A program made the translations under genes and the position numbers. A stretch of 64,000 bases of DNA. It comes from an uncultured delta proteobacterium (GTDB lineage: Bacteria; Myxococcota; Myxococcia; Myxococcales; 40CM-4-68-19). Location of the stretch: positions 62,001 to 126,000 of the forward strand of contig CAIWCD010000049.1 in NCBI GenBank assembly GCA_903911145.1, written 5' to 3'. Shown here piece by piece: positions 1 to 11,862 of the stretch. How positions within the stretch are numbered: position 1 is the stretch's first letter; the number at the start of each line of letters is the position of its first letter. The notes beneath the pieces were generated by a model. The model did no database searches, was not told the DNA's origin, and saw only the letters and a list, made by a program, of their open reading frames with translations.

Positions 1-729
1 AGGATCGGTCACCGCCACCATCACCCGCTTGCGGGCGCTCTCGCCATCTTCTCCGAGCTCGATCGCGTTGCCGTAGCTCTTCGACATCTTGCGGCCGTCG
101 AGCCCGAGAATCTTCGGCACCGCCGTCAAGAGCGGTCGCGGCTCAACCAGCACGGGCTTGTTCTCCTTGCCGTAGAGGTGATTGAAGCGGCGGACCAACT
201 CGCGCGCGAACTCGAGATGCGAGACCTGATCCTGCCCGACGGGCACCGCGTCCGCGCCATAGACTGCAACGTCAGCCGTCTGCAGCACCGGATAGCCGAG
301 GAAGCCGTGGGTCGCGAGATCCTTCTCCCGCAGTTGCTCCTGCTGTTCCTTGAACGTCGGCACGCGCTCCAGCCAGCCGAGCGGCGTGATCATGCTGAGC
401 AGAAGGTAGAGCTCGGCGTGCTGCTTGACGCGGCTCTGGATGAAGAGAGTGACGCGCTCCGGATCGAGCCCGGCCGCGACCCAGTCGGCAAACATGTCGC
501 GCGTCGAAGCTTCGATCTTCGATGGATCCGCGTACTCGGTCGTGAGCGCGTGCCAGTCAGCGGAGAAGAAGAAGCAGTCGGCCTGCTGCGAGATCGCGAT
601 CCAGTTCTTCACTGCGCCGTGGAAGTGACCGAGGTGGAGCTTGCCGGTCGGACGCATGCCGGAGACAACGCGGCGGGGCGGTTGGCGCGCGGGCGAAATT
701 GCTGCCTCTGGCGCTGCGGATTCAGTCAT
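1..729 (-). CDS. trpS: Tryptophan--tRNA ligase, C-terminus cut off by window edge
   Basis: Charges tRNA-Trp with tryptophan in the cytoplasm. The N-terminal 243 codons are present and the C-terminal part lies beyond base 1. The class I signatures are clear: a HIGH-type element read as HLGH inside GMRPTGKLHLGH near residue 30, and KMSKS encoded around bases 78-92. The ATG at 727-729 is preceded on the minus strand by a good GAGGAG ribosome binding site. It is divergent from argC across about 210 bp. I saw no T-box-like leader. The family assignment is secure. Confidence 0.95.
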   Translation of the reverse strand, partial: MTESAAPEAAISPARQPPRRVVSGMRPTGKLHLGHFHGAVKNWIAISQQADCFFFSADWHALTTEYADPSKIEASTRDMFADWVAAGLDPERVTLFIQSRVKQHAELYLLLSMITPLGWLERVPTFKEQQEQLREKDLATHGFLGYPVLQTADVAVYGADAVPVGQDQVSHLEFARELVRRFNHLYGKENKPVLVEPRPLLTAVPKILGLDGRKMSKSYGNAIELGEDGESARKRVMVAVTDP

Positions 730-902
730 GGCGACTCCTCGGGCGGCTCACGCCGCGCGCTCTTGCAGAAGCGGCAGCAACGCCGCGAGCGGGAGCCACT
801 ACATCAAGAGCGAGCAGCGAGTCCAGAGGGGGGCGGCATTGACGTATGCCGTGAGCGGTCGGGTGCGCGGCGGGACTGGGCGAATGACCGATCTCAAATC
901 GC

Positions 903-932
903 TTGCCCGCTCAAAGGCCGATCGCATATTTA
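903..932 (+). promoter_or_regulatory. Putative argC promoter
   Basis: TTGCCC at 903-908 and TATTTA at 927-932 are separated by 18 bp and resemble a sigma-70 -35/-10 pair. Transcription would start only a few bases before the argC ATG at 943, which has no ribosome binding site, so the message may be leaderless. The -10 lies inside the ArgR-type palindrome. This is read by eye and is an inference. Confidence 0.4.
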
Positions 933-936
933 TGCA
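923..936. promoter_or_regulatory. Putative ARG box (ArgR operator) upstream of argC
   Basis: The 14-mer CGCATATTTATGCA differs by one base from a perfect two-armed palindrome TGCATA-TT-TATGCA. It is strikingly AT-rich for this region and ends 6 bases before the argC start, over the likely -10. The form resembles known ArgR boxes (TGAAT/ATTCA in enterics, TGCAT-containing forms in actinobacteria). ArgR is encoded three genes downstream. A matching site lies inside argC at 1760-1773. Confidence 0.65.
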
Positions 937-942
937 CCCACT

Positions 943-2028
943 ATGCAAGTCAACGTCGCAATCTTCGGCGCGTCCGGATACTCGGGCGTGGAGGCCACCC
1001 GCATCCTCGCGGGACATCCCGCCTTCGAGCTGAAACTGGCCACTTCCGACCGCTGGGACGGCGAGCTCCTCGAGGCGCGACTGGGGCCGATCGGTCCTGC
1101 CGGCGCGCTGCGATATGCAGCGCATCCCGAAACCGGCGCCGAGGCTGCCCTGGCGGCCCGGGGATGTGTCGCGGCACTGCTCTGCACGCCGGCAGAGACG
1201 TCGCTCGCGCTCGCGCCTGCCCTCGTCGAGGCAGGCATCAAGGTCGTCGACCTATCCGGCGCATTCCGACTCCGCGACCCGAAGGTTTTCGCGGCTGCCT
1301 ATCGTTTCGAGCAGACAGCGCTGGGGTTGCTTGACGAGACTGTCTACGGGATGCCGGAACTCGGCGCTTCCACGCGCAGCGCGATTGCCCGGGCACGCAT
1401 GATCGCCAACCCCGGTTGTTATCCGACCGCGGCAACTCTCGCGCTCGCCCCGTTGTTCGAGGCCGGATTGCTGGCACCTGAACCGATCATCGTCGACGCG
1501 GCGAGCGGCACCACCGGCGCAGGCCGCAAGTCCACCGAGGACATGAGCTTCACCGAGGTTGCCGACGACTTCCGCGCCTATCGCGTGCTGCGCCACCAGC
1601 ACACCCCGGAGATCGCGCAGACCCTTGCCGTTGCTGCTCGCCGCGATGTTCCTCTGACCTTCACACCACACCTTCTCCCGGTGCGGCGAGGCATCCTCGC
1701 GACGGCCTACGCACGCCTTGCACAGGGGAGAGATGCGCGCGAACTCAAGCAGGCCCTTCTGCATAAATATGCAGGCGAGCCGTTCGTGCAGGTGGTGAAT
1801 TCGCCGGATCAGGTCTCGCTGCGCGCCGTCGTCGGCACCAATCGCGTTCAGGTGTCGGTGGAATGCGGCGGCGCAGCACCGGGTCCCGGCAACGACCCCG
1901 AGCGCGTCGTCGCTGTCTCGTCGATCGACAATCTCCTCAAGGGTGCAGCGGGACAGGCCATCCAGAACCTGAACCTCATGTGCGGCCAACCAGAGACGGC
2001 CGGCCTGCTCACCCTGCGCCCGACCTAG
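943..2028 (+). CDS. argC: N-acetyl-gamma-glutamyl-phosphate reductase
   Basis: NADPH-dependent reduction of N-acetylglutamyl phosphate to the semialdehyde, third step of arginine synthesis. The protein is 361 aa, a normal length. It begins with the Rossmann motif VAIFGASGYSGVEATR and carries the catalytic cysteine in ANPGCYPTA. A C-terminal region with GTNRVQVS and DNLLKGAAGQA is typical of the family. The ATG at 943 was chosen because the nucleotide-binding motif starts at residue 3; the open frame extends far upstream but that part overlaps trpS antisense and has no homology. There is no Shine-Dalgarno. It is the first gene of the arg cluster. Confidence 0.95.
   Translation: MQVNVAIFGASGYSGVEATRILAGHPAFELKLATSDRWDGELLEARLGPIGPAGALRYAAHPETGAEAALAARGCVAALLCTPAETSLALAPALVEAGIKVVDLSGAFRLRDPKVFAAAYRFEQTALGLLDETVYGMPELGASTRSAIARARMIANPGCYPTAATLALAPLFEAGLLAPEPIIVDAASGTTGAGRKSTEDMSFTEVADDFRAYRVLRHQHTPEIAQTLAVAARRDVPLTFTPHLLPVRRGILATAYARLAQGRDARELKQALLHKYAGEPFVQVVNSPDQVSLRAVVGTNRVQVSVECGGAAPGPGNDPERVVAVSSIDNLLKGAAGQAIQNLNLMCGQPETAGLLTLRPT
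1760..1773. promoter_or_regulatory. Putative second ARG box inside argC
   Basis: TGCATAAATATGCA is a perfect 6-bp inverted repeat with a 2-bp spacer and is the reverse complement, bar one base, of the site at 923-936. It falls in the codons for Leu-His-Lys-Tyr-Ala and forces AT-ending codons that are uncommon in this gene. An auxiliary operator inside argC is known in Bacillus subtilis, where it assists repression; the same role here is an inference. Confidence 0.55.
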
Positions 2029-2080
2029 ACGCACGAACCGTGCACTCCAGTTTCAACCCTGTCCGTTCCAGGAGCATCCA

Positions 2081-4180
2081 ATGAAGATCCCCCAAGGCTT
2101 CAAATTTGCCGGCCTCCACGCAGGCATCAAGCCGAACCGCAAGGACCTCGCGCTCGTCGTGAGCGAGACGCCCTGCTCCGCTGCCGGATGCTTCACGCAG
2201 AACCTCGCCAAGGCGGCCCCCGTGATCGACGGGGAGGCGCGTCTGCCGGCGGCGAATGTGCACGCGGTGATCATCAACAGCGGCAATGCGAATGCGCTCA
2301 CCGGCCCGGAAGGCCTCGCTGACGTGAAGGCCGTGCGAGAGGCTCTGGGCGCGGAGTTGCGGCTTCCGGCGTCCGCTGTCCTCACCGCTTCCACGGGCGT
2401 CATCGGGCACCGTCTGCCGGTGCACAAGTTGCTCGCTGCGATCCCGCGCGCGGTCGCGAGTCTCAAGCCCGAGGCGGAACTCGCTGCGGAGGCGATCCTC
2501 ACCACCGACACGCGCGTGAAGATGTCGACGCGCACCGTGCAACTGCCGGCGACTGACGGTTCGATGAAGGAGGTTGTGCTCTCGGCCATCTGCAAAGGCT
2601 CGGGAATGATCGCGCCCGAGTTGGCGACGATGATTGCCGTCGTCACCACGGACGCGGCCATCACGCCGCAGGCGCTCGCGATCTCGTTGCGCGCAGCGAT
2701 GGCAAAGAGCTTCAACAGCCTCACTGTCGATGGAGACATGAGCACCAACGACTGCGTCTTCGCGCTCGCCAATGGCCTTGCCGGCAACGCCGTATTGAGC
2801 GACCCGAGCGCTGCGCTCACCACGTTCTCCGACGCACTCGCCGACCTCTGCAAGCAGATGGCGAAGGAGATCGCGGCCGATGGTGAAGGTGCGACGAAGT
2901 TGCTCGAGGTCACTGTCTCGGGCGCGCCGTCATTCGAGATCGCACAGGACCTCGCCAAGGCGATCGCGGGAGGCTCGTTGGTGAAGGCGGCCATCTTTGG
3001 CGCCGATCCGAACTGGGGCCGCATCCTCGCGGCGGCTGGCGCGCGCGCTGGAACCAAGGGGTATCCGGTCGATCCCTCTGCGGCGCTTGTCCGCGTGCAG
3101 GGCGTCGTTGTCTACGATCGCGCACCGACCGGCGTCGACGCGAGCACGCTCAAGGCCCGCATGCGCGCCCCCGAGATCCTCGTCGAGTTGGAGTTCGGCA
3201 ACGGCCCTGGCACGTCGACCGCGTATGGCTGCGATCTCTCGTACGACTACGTGAAGATCAACGCCGACTACACCTCGCTGATCGTCCCGACTGAGAGCGG
3301 CGGCGTCGCGAAGGATGATCGCCTGAGCAACTACTCGCCGAACTTCAAGGTCTCCCTGCTCGTCGAGGCGCTGAGCTACATCCAGAAGTTCACTGGCACC
3401 CGCTGCGTCATCAAGTATGGCGGCGCCGCGATGGTGAAGGACTCGCTGAAGAAGAGCTTCTGCAATGACATCTCGCTGCTGCGCTCCGTCGGATTGCGGC
3501 CGATCGTCGTCCACGGCGGCGGCCCGGAGATCACGCGGACGCTTGAGAAGCTCGGAGGGAAGGCCGAGTTCGTCGATGGAATGCGTGTGACCAACACGAG
3601 CGATCTGAAGGTCGTCGAGATGGTGCTCACCGGCTCGATCAACACGGAACTCGTCACGCTGCTCAACCAGGAGAACGGCCACGCCGTCGGCGTCTCAGGC
3701 AAAGACGGCGGACTGCTGCGCGCGAAGAAGCTGCAAACGGAAGGACGCGACCTCGGGCAGGTCGGAGAGATCACGCGAGTGAACCGCGACTTTCTCGAGA
3801 TGCTGCTCAACCAGGGATACGTGCCGGTCATCTCGCCCATCGGGATCGGCGAAGACGACGGGCAGAGCTACAACATCAATGCGGATGCAGTCGCGGCGAA
3901 GGTCGCGGCGGCGATCGGCGCGCAGAAGCTCATCTACCTCTCCGATGTCGCCGGCGTGCTCAAGGCGGGCGAACTCGTGCCTGAACTGACTGCCGCAGAT
4001 CTGCGTTCGCTGCTCGCAGATGGGACGATCCAGGGCGGGATGAAGGCGAAGGTGCTCTCGATTCTCGAGGCCCTCCAGAACGGCGTGACGAGCGTGCATC
4101 TGATCGACGGGCGCGTTCCGCACAGCATCATCGGCGAGCTCTTCACTGATCGCGGCGTCGGCTCGCTGGTGTCCGCATGA
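2081..4180 (+). CDS. argJB: Fused glutamate N-acetyltransferase (ArgJ) and acetylglutamate kinase (ArgB)
   Basis: A single 699-residue open frame encodes two arginine enzymes. Residues 1 to about 401 are ArgJ, with the KGSGMI motif and the self-cleavage site Ala182-Thr183 in ELATMIAVVTTDA, where Thr becomes the nucleophile. Residues from about 405 to 699 are ArgB: the N-terminal helix LVEALSYIQKF (typical of arginine-inhibited hexameric kinases), IKYGGAAM, VHGGGPEI and the C-terminal HSIIGELFTDRGVGS. There is no stop at the junction and no ATG near the start of the ArgB part, so separate translation is unlikely. An AGGAG site precedes the ATG. ArgJ autoproteolysis would still yield an ArgJ-alpha chain and an ArgJ-beta/ArgB chain. 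It overlaps argR by ATGA. Confidence 0.95.
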   Translation: MKIPQGFKFAGLHAGIKPNRKDLALVVSETPCSAAGCFTQNLAKAAPVIDGEARLPAANVHAVIINSGNANALTGPEGLADVKAVREALGAELRLPASAVLTASTGVIGHRLPVHKLLAAIPRAVASLKPEAELAAEAILTTDTRVKMSTRTVQLPATDGSMKEVVLSAICKGSGMIAPELATMIAVVTTDAAITPQALAISLRAAMAKSFNSLTVDGDMSTNDCVFALANGLAGNAVLSDPSAALTTFSDALADLCKQMAKEIAADGEGATKLLEVTVSGAPSFEIAQDLAKAIAGGSLVKAAIFGADPNWGRILAAAGARAGTKGYPVDPSAALVRVQGVVVYDRAPTGVDASTLKARMRAPEILVELEFGNGPGTSTAYGCDLSYDYVKINADYTSLIVPTESGGVAKDDRLSNYSPNFKVSLLVEALSYIQKFTGTRCVIKYGGAAMVKDSLKKSFCNDISLLRSVGLRPIVVHGGGPEITRTLEKLGGKAEFVDGMRVTNTSDLKVVEMVLTGSINTELVTLLNQENGHAVGVSGKDGGLLRAKKLQTEGRDLGQVGEITRVNRDFLEMLLNQGYVPVISPIGIGEDDGQSYNINADAVAAKVAAAIGAQKLIYLSDVAGVLKAGELVPELTAADLRSLLADGTIQGGMKAKVLSILEALQNGVTSVHLIDGRVPHSIIGELFTDRGVGSLVSA

Positions 4181-4716
4181 GAGCGGCGACGCACGACAAG
4201 TCCGAGCGTGCTTCGCACGAAAGGCCCTCTCACGAGCGAGGAGAGAGTGAGGCGCATGACAAGGCGGCACGGCTCGACGCGATCAAGAGGATCATCCGTG
4301 AGCGCTCGGTTGCGACGCAGGAAGAGCTCGGCAAGCTCCTCCACGCCGAGGGGTTTCACGTCACACAAGGCACGCTCTCGCGCGACCTGACTCAACTTGG
4401 CGCTCTGCGCGTTGCTCGCTCTGGTGTCGGCGCGATCTACGAACTCGGCCCTGAGCCCGAGCCGATCCAGCGACTGCGTGCGCTCGGGGACCTCCTCCTC
4501 TTCATCTCCGACAACGAGGCGCTCGCCGTCGTCCGAACCCAGCCGGGAGCGGCAAATGCCGTCGCGCGCGCGATCGATCTGGCGCGCATTCCCGAGTGCC
4601 TCGGCAGCATCGCCGGAGACGACACGATCTTCCTCACCCCTGTGCGCGGCGTCGGCGCGCGGCGACTCTCGAACGCGCTGCGCGAACTGCTCGGCGAGAA
4701 CGGAAAGCGATCATGA
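4177..4716 (+). CDS. argR: Arginine repressor
   Basis: Hexameric, arginine-responsive DNA-binding repressor of arginine genes. The protein is 179 aa, slightly longer than usual because of a charged 30-residue N-terminal tail. The winged-helix part holds TQEELGKLLHAEGFHVTQG followed by TLSRDL. The C-terminal oligomerisation and arginine-binding domain contains VRTQPGAANAVARAID and GSIAGDDTIF. The start overlaps the argJB stop (ATGA) and there is no other in-frame methionine. Being in the operon, it likely controls its own synthesis through the palindromes at 923 and 1760. Confidence 0.95.
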   Translation: MRAATHDKSERASHERPSHERGESEAHDKAARLDAIKRIIRERSVATQEELGKLLHAEGFHVTQGTLSRDLTQLGALRVARSGVGAIYELGPEPEPIQRLRALGDLLLFISDNEALAVVRTQPGAANAVARAIDLARIPECLGSIAGDDTIFLTPVRGVGARRLSNALRELLGENGKRS

Positions 4717-6161
4717 TTCTGGCCAAGACCGATGCAGCAGGAGAGCGCGGGCTGCACCCCGCAGTGCTCGCATTTTCCTCCTCTCTCACGCTCGACAAGC
4801 AGTTGCTGCGCGAGGATCTGCTCGGCAGCCTCGCGCACCTGACGATGCTCTCCCGCCGCGAGATCATTCCGCGCGAAGCAGCGGCGCAGATCCGCGCAGG
4901 GATCATTGCGATCTGGACGGCGGCGCAGCAGGGAACGCTAGAGTTGCCCGACGAAGAAGACGTGCACATGGCGGTCGAGTCGCTGCTGACGACGCGCCTT
5001 GGGGAGAGCGCGGGGTTGTTGCACACAGCGCGATCGCGCAACGATCAGGTCGCGCTCGATCTGCGACTGCATGTGCGCGAACAGTGCGCGCTCGCACTCG
5101 AGAGCCTCTCCGCGCTTATCGAACTGCTCACGTCCCGCGCCGCTGCATCGCAGGAGATCTTCATTCCCTCATACACGCACCGGCAGCGCGCACAGCCGAT
5201 CTCGCTCGCGTATCTGCTCTGCGGTTACGCCGCGATGTTCGCAAGGGATGCCGAGGCGCTCTCCTTCGTGCTGCAGCAGTGCGACGTCCTCGCATTGGGC
5301 GTCGGCGCGATCGGCGGAACATCGCTGCCCATCGATCGGACGATCACCGCCGAGCTCCTGCGCTTCTCGCGGATCACCACGAACGGCCTCGACACGGTCG
5401 GTGACCGCGACTTCGCGCTCGACTTCGCCTACGCCACCGCGCGCTCGATGGTCCATGTCAGCCGCGTCTCGACCGACATCATCGATTTCTCCACGGCCGA
5501 ATTCGGCTACGCGAAGCTCGACGGAGAGATCGCCTGCGGCAGCTCGATGATGCCGCAGAAGAGAAACCCCGATCTCTTCGAACTGCTCCGCGGCAAGAGT
5601 GGGCGCGCAATCGGAAATCTCACGGGCCTCTTCGTCACGCTCAAGGGGTTGCCGGGCGGATACAACCGCGACCAGCAGGAGGATCGGCAGGCGCTGCTCG
5701 AGACGGGGCCGCTGCTGCGCACTGCGCTCGAGACGCTCGCGCTTGGTCTGTCGCGCGTGCAGTTTGATGGAGAGCGCACGCTCGCCGCGCTCAATGCCGA
5801 CTACATGCAGGCCACCGACGTCGCAGAGGCTCTCGCGCAGAAGGGCATCCCGTTTCGAACTGCGTACGGCCTGACTGGCAAACTCGTTCGGCGCTGCCAG
5901 GACGAAAAGCTGCCGCTCTCCCGCGCGACGCTCGCGATGGCGCAGGCGATCGACCCACGCTTCGATGCTGAGGTGATGCAGGCCTGCGACCCCCGCGCGT
6001 CGGTGTTGCGCAAACGCAACGAGGGAGGCACGGGTCCCGCGTCGGTGCAGACGCAGATCGCGACGCTGCAGGAGCGGGCCAGACAGATCGCCGCGCAGGC
6101 GAAGATGGTCCCGCGCCTCGACTCCACCTTCGCGTCGATCCAGAGCGCTTCGCTCTCCTAG
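4713..6161 (+). CDS. argH: Argininosuccinate lyase
   Basis: Splits argininosuccinate into arginine and fumarate. The protein is 482 aa. The fumarase/aspartase signature GSSMMPQKRNPD is present, with HTARSRNDQVALDLRL and the catalytic-loop context THRQRAQPIS upstream. The ATG at 4713 overlaps the argR stop by ATGA. No argG (the preceding enzyme) or argD is present in the window. Start, length and motifs agree with the family. Confidence 0.95.
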   Translation: MILAKTDAAGERGLHPAVLAFSSSLTLDKQLLREDLLGSLAHLTMLSRREIIPREAAAQIRAGIIAIWTAAQQGTLELPDEEDVHMAVESLLTTRLGESAGLLHTARSRNDQVALDLRLHVREQCALALESLSALIELLTSRAAASQEIFIPSYTHRQRAQPISLAYLLCGYAAMFARDAEALSFVLQQCDVLALGVGAIGGTSLPIDRTITAELLRFSRITTNGLDTVGDRDFALDFAYATARSMVHVSRVSTDIIDFSTAEFGYAKLDGEIACGSSMMPQKRNPDLFELLRGKSGRAIGNLTGLFVTLKGLPGGYNRDQQEDRQALLETGPLLRTALETLALGLSRVQFDGERTLAALNADYMQATDVAEALAQKGIPFRTAYGLTGKLVRRCQDEKLPLSRATLAMAQAIDPRFDAEVMQACDPRASVLRKRNEGGTGPASVQTQIATLQERARQIAAQAKMVPRLDSTFASIQSASLS

Positions 6162-6195
6162 TCATCTCCTCTCACGCACTTCTCGCGAGCTGCCA

Positions 6196-7191
6196 TTGAA
6201 CCCGACCAAGCGCGACTTTCTCCGACTCGCCGATCTTTCCCTCGACGAACACCGCGCGCTCTTCGCGAGAGCGCGCACGCTCAAAGCCGCTCGCAGCGCG
6301 GCCCAGGTCATCACAACACTTGCGGGCCGCTCGCTGCTGCTCTTGTTCGAGAAGAGTTCGACACGCACGCGCGTCTCCTTCGAGGCGGCGATCCAGCAGC
6401 TCGGCGGATCGGCGATCACGCTGCCGATGCAGGACAGCCAACTCGCGCGCGGCGAGCCGCTTGAGGACACCGCGCGCGTCGTCTCTCGGTACGTCGACGC
6501 GGTCATGTTCCGCACGCATGGTGACGCGCGGCTCGAGACATTCGCGAACGCATCACGCGTCCCGGTGATCAACGGACTCTCTGATGGTGGCCACCCGGTG
6601 CAGATCCTCGCGGACCTTCTGACGGTCGTCGAACACCTCGGCCCGCGTGCGTCGGGAGCAACGTTTCCTGATTCACTCGAGGTGCTGCGCGGCAAGCAGA
6701 TCGCGTGGATCGGCGACGGCGCGTCGAATATGGCGCTCTCGTGGATCGAGGCTGCGCATCTCTTCGACTTCACGCTCCGGCTCGCAGCGCCACCCGCGTA
6801 TCGGCCCGCCGCCGCCGACTTGTCAAAATTGGCGAAATTTCCAGACGGCGTCACGGAACGCGGTCGCGTGCTTCACTGCGATGCGCGCGAGGCCGCCCAT
6901 GGCGCTGACGCGGTGACCACCGATGTCTGGATCAGCATGGGCCAGGAGAAGGAGGCCGCTGCGCGCAAGGCGTCGTTCGACGGCTACTGCGTCGATGCCG
7001 AGTTGATGGCGCTCGCGAAGAAGGAGGCGATCTTTCTACACTGCCTGCCTGCGCATCGAGGAGAAGAGGTCACCGCTGCGGTGACCGATGGGCCGCAGAG
7101 CGCGATCCTCGATGAGGCCGAGAATCGGATGCACGTACAGAAAGCGCTGCTGGAGTTGATGATCCTCGGGGCCTTTCCCTCCAACACGTAG
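6196..7191 (+). CDS. argF: Ornithine carbamoyltransferase
   Basis: Makes citrulline from ornithine and carbamoyl phosphate. The protein is 331 aa. Carbamoyl-phosphate binding motif SSTRTRVSFE near residue 55, an HPVQ variant of the usual HPCQ/HPTQ motif in SDGGHPVQILAD, DVWISMGQE, and the ornithine-loop motif HCLPAHRGEEV. The best start is a TTG at 6196, because the family N-terminus begins here and the next in-frame ATG is within the domain; the ribosome binding site is weak. It lies 34 bp after argH and closes the arg cluster. Confidence 0.92.
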   Translation: MNPTKRDFLRLADLSLDEHRALFARARTLKAARSAAQVITTLAGRSLLLLFEKSSTRTRVSFEAAIQQLGGSAITLPMQDSQLARGEPLEDTARVVSRYVDAVMFRTHGDARLETFANASRVPVINGLSDGGHPVQILADLLTVVEHLGPRASGATFPDSLEVLRGKQIAWIGDGASNMALSWIEAAHLFDFTLRLAAPPAYRPAAADLSKLAKFPDGVTERGRVLHCDAREAAHGADAVTTDVWISMGQEKEAAARKASFDGYCVDAELMALAKKEAIFLHCLPAHRGEEVTAAVTDGPQSAILDEAENRMHVQKALLELMILGAFPSNT

Positions 7192-7199
7192 GGCCGACG

Positions 7200-7826
7200 A
7201 TGAGCGAGACGCAGGACATCTACACAGAGCGCGACGATGTCGATCCGATCACGCTGAACAACCTCGGACCGCTCACGGCGCTTGCTGGGATCTGGGAGGG
7301 AACGGGCAGCGATCTCCACCCCGTCGCAGAGGGCGAAGAGCGCGAGGGATACATCGAGCGGATGGAGTTGCACCCGATCGATCCGCAATCCAACGGGCCA
7401 CAGGTGCTCTACGGACTGCGCTACCGGATCCACATCACGAAGATTGGCGAGACCGAGACGTTTCACGATCAGGTCGGCTATTGGCTCTGGGAGCCAGCCA
7501 CCAAGACCGTCATGCAGACGCTCTCCATCCCGCGCGCGCAGATCGCACTCGCGGGCGGCCACGCTGAACCGGATGCGCGCACGTTGACGGTCAAGGCCAC
7601 GCTCGGCTCGCCGCAATTCGGGATCTGCTCGGGACCGTTTCTCGACGAGAACTTCAAGACGCTCTCGTATTCGATCACGATCGCGATGCACGACGCGGGC
7701 ACGTTCAGTTACGAGTCAGACACGGTGCTGCAGATGCCGGGGCGCGAAGCGTTCCACCACACGGACAGGAACACGCTGCGCAAGATCGGGGAGCCGCGGC
7801 CCAACCCGCGTGCGGCTGCACTTTGA
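7200..7826 (+). CDS. Heme-binding beta-barrel (nitrobindin/FABP-like) protein
   Basis: A 208-residue soluble protein with the N-terminal signature LAGIWEGTGSD (GxWxGxG) and a C-terminal HHTDRNTLRKI segment. These are the two ends of the nitrobindin/THAP4-like ten-stranded barrel, in which the C-terminal histidine is the proximal heme ligand. Members have been linked to ferric heme and NO chemistry, but function here is not established. It starts 8 bp after argF, probably co-transcribed, and meets the crotonase gene tail to tail. Confidence 0.75.
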   Translation: MSETQDIYTERDDVDPITLNNLGPLTALAGIWEGTGSDLHPVAEGEEREGYIERMELHPIDPQSNGPQVLYGLRYRIHITKIGETETFHDQVGYWLWEPATKTVMQTLSIPRAQIALAGGHAEPDARTLTVKATLGSPQFGICSGPFLDENFKTLSYSITIAMHDAGTFSYESDTVLQMPGREAFHHTDRNTLRKIGEPRPNPRAAAL

Positions 7827-7831
7827 AGCAA

Positions 7832-8590
7832 CTACTCGCGCGAACCGTGACGTCCTGCGCCCGCGCGAAAGCGCTCCGCTCCCGCGAGACCTTCGCTGGA
7901 AAGAGATGAGGCGCCCCGTCGAAGCTCGTTCTCCATCGCCTGCGCGAATGGCATGTCGAGGCCTTCGATCGCCGCGAGCCGATCACTGCGCAGACACGCC
8001 TGTGGCAGCGCCGCGAGTTCGCGCGCCAACTCCTCTGCGGCGGCCCGCGAAGTTCCGCGCGGCACAACGCGATTAACGAGCCCCATCGCCAGCGCCTCGG
8101 ATGCGATAACTGACCGGCCGGTCAGAATCAGGTCCAGCGCACGAGAGAGGCCGATCAGGCGCGGGAGGCGGACCGTTCCACCATCGATCAGCGGCACGCC
8201 CCAGCGGCGGCAGAGCACGCCGAGTTGCGCGTCTTCCTCAGCAACGCGCAGGTCGCACCAGAGCGCGAGTTCGAGGCCGCCAGCGACGGCGTATCCGGCG
8301 ATGGCGGCGATGACCGGTTTGGTGAGCAGCAAACGGGTCGGGCCCATCGGACCGTCGCCTTCGTCCTCGACGCGATTCCCCTCGCCCTCAGCGATTGCCT
8401 TGAGATCGGCGCCCGCGCAGAACGCGCCACCCTCGCCGAAGAGGACAGCGACGCTCGCGCTCTCATCGCTTTCGAAAGCCCGGAACGCATCGGCCAGCGC
8501 CTCTGCCGTGGCCCGATCGACGGCATTCCTACGAGCAACGCGCGCGAGGATCACGGTCGTCACCGCGCCCGTCTTCTCCACGCGCACCAT
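7832..8590 (-). CDS. Crotonase-family (enoyl-CoA hydratase/isomerase-like) protein
   Basis: A 252-residue crotonase-fold acyl-CoA enzyme. The oxyanion-hole glycines are visible in AFCAGADLKAIA and AGYAVAGGLELAL, followed by WGVPLIDGGTVRLPRLIG. In true enoyl-CoA hydratases the stretch before this last motif supplies a catalytic glutamate (PE.xLG); here it reads GVLCRRWGVPL, so the classical hydratase acid appears to be absent and the reaction cannot be named. The start is an ATG at 8588-8590, 12 bp downstream of the carB stop on the same strand, suggesting read-through from carB. Confidence 0.8.
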   Translation of the reverse strand: MVRVEKTGAVTTVILARVARRNAVDRATAEALADAFRAFESDESASVAVLFGEGGAFCAGADLKAIAEGEGNRVEDEGDGPMGPTRLLLTKPVIAAIAGYAVAGGLELALWCDLRVAEEDAQLGVLCRRWGVPLIDGGTVRLPRLIGLSRALDLILTGRSVIASEALAMGLVNRVVPRGTSRAAAEELARELAALPQACLRSDRLAAIEGLDMPFAQAMENELRRGASSLSSEGLAGAERFRAGAGRHGSRE

Positions 8591-8602
8591 CGCAACCTCC
8601 CG

Positions 8603-11830
<3,228 letters not shown>

Positions 11831-11862
11831 TTGCGCAGGGCGATTAGCACGAGGAGCGGGCC

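Noticed and set aside
730-902. T-box or attenuator for trpS
   Set aside because: No T-box sequence, leader peptide or terminator hairpin was seen in the divergent region.
178-942. Long upstream extension of the argC frame
   Set aside because: It is antisense to trpS and has no homology; the Rossmann motif starts at the ATG 943.
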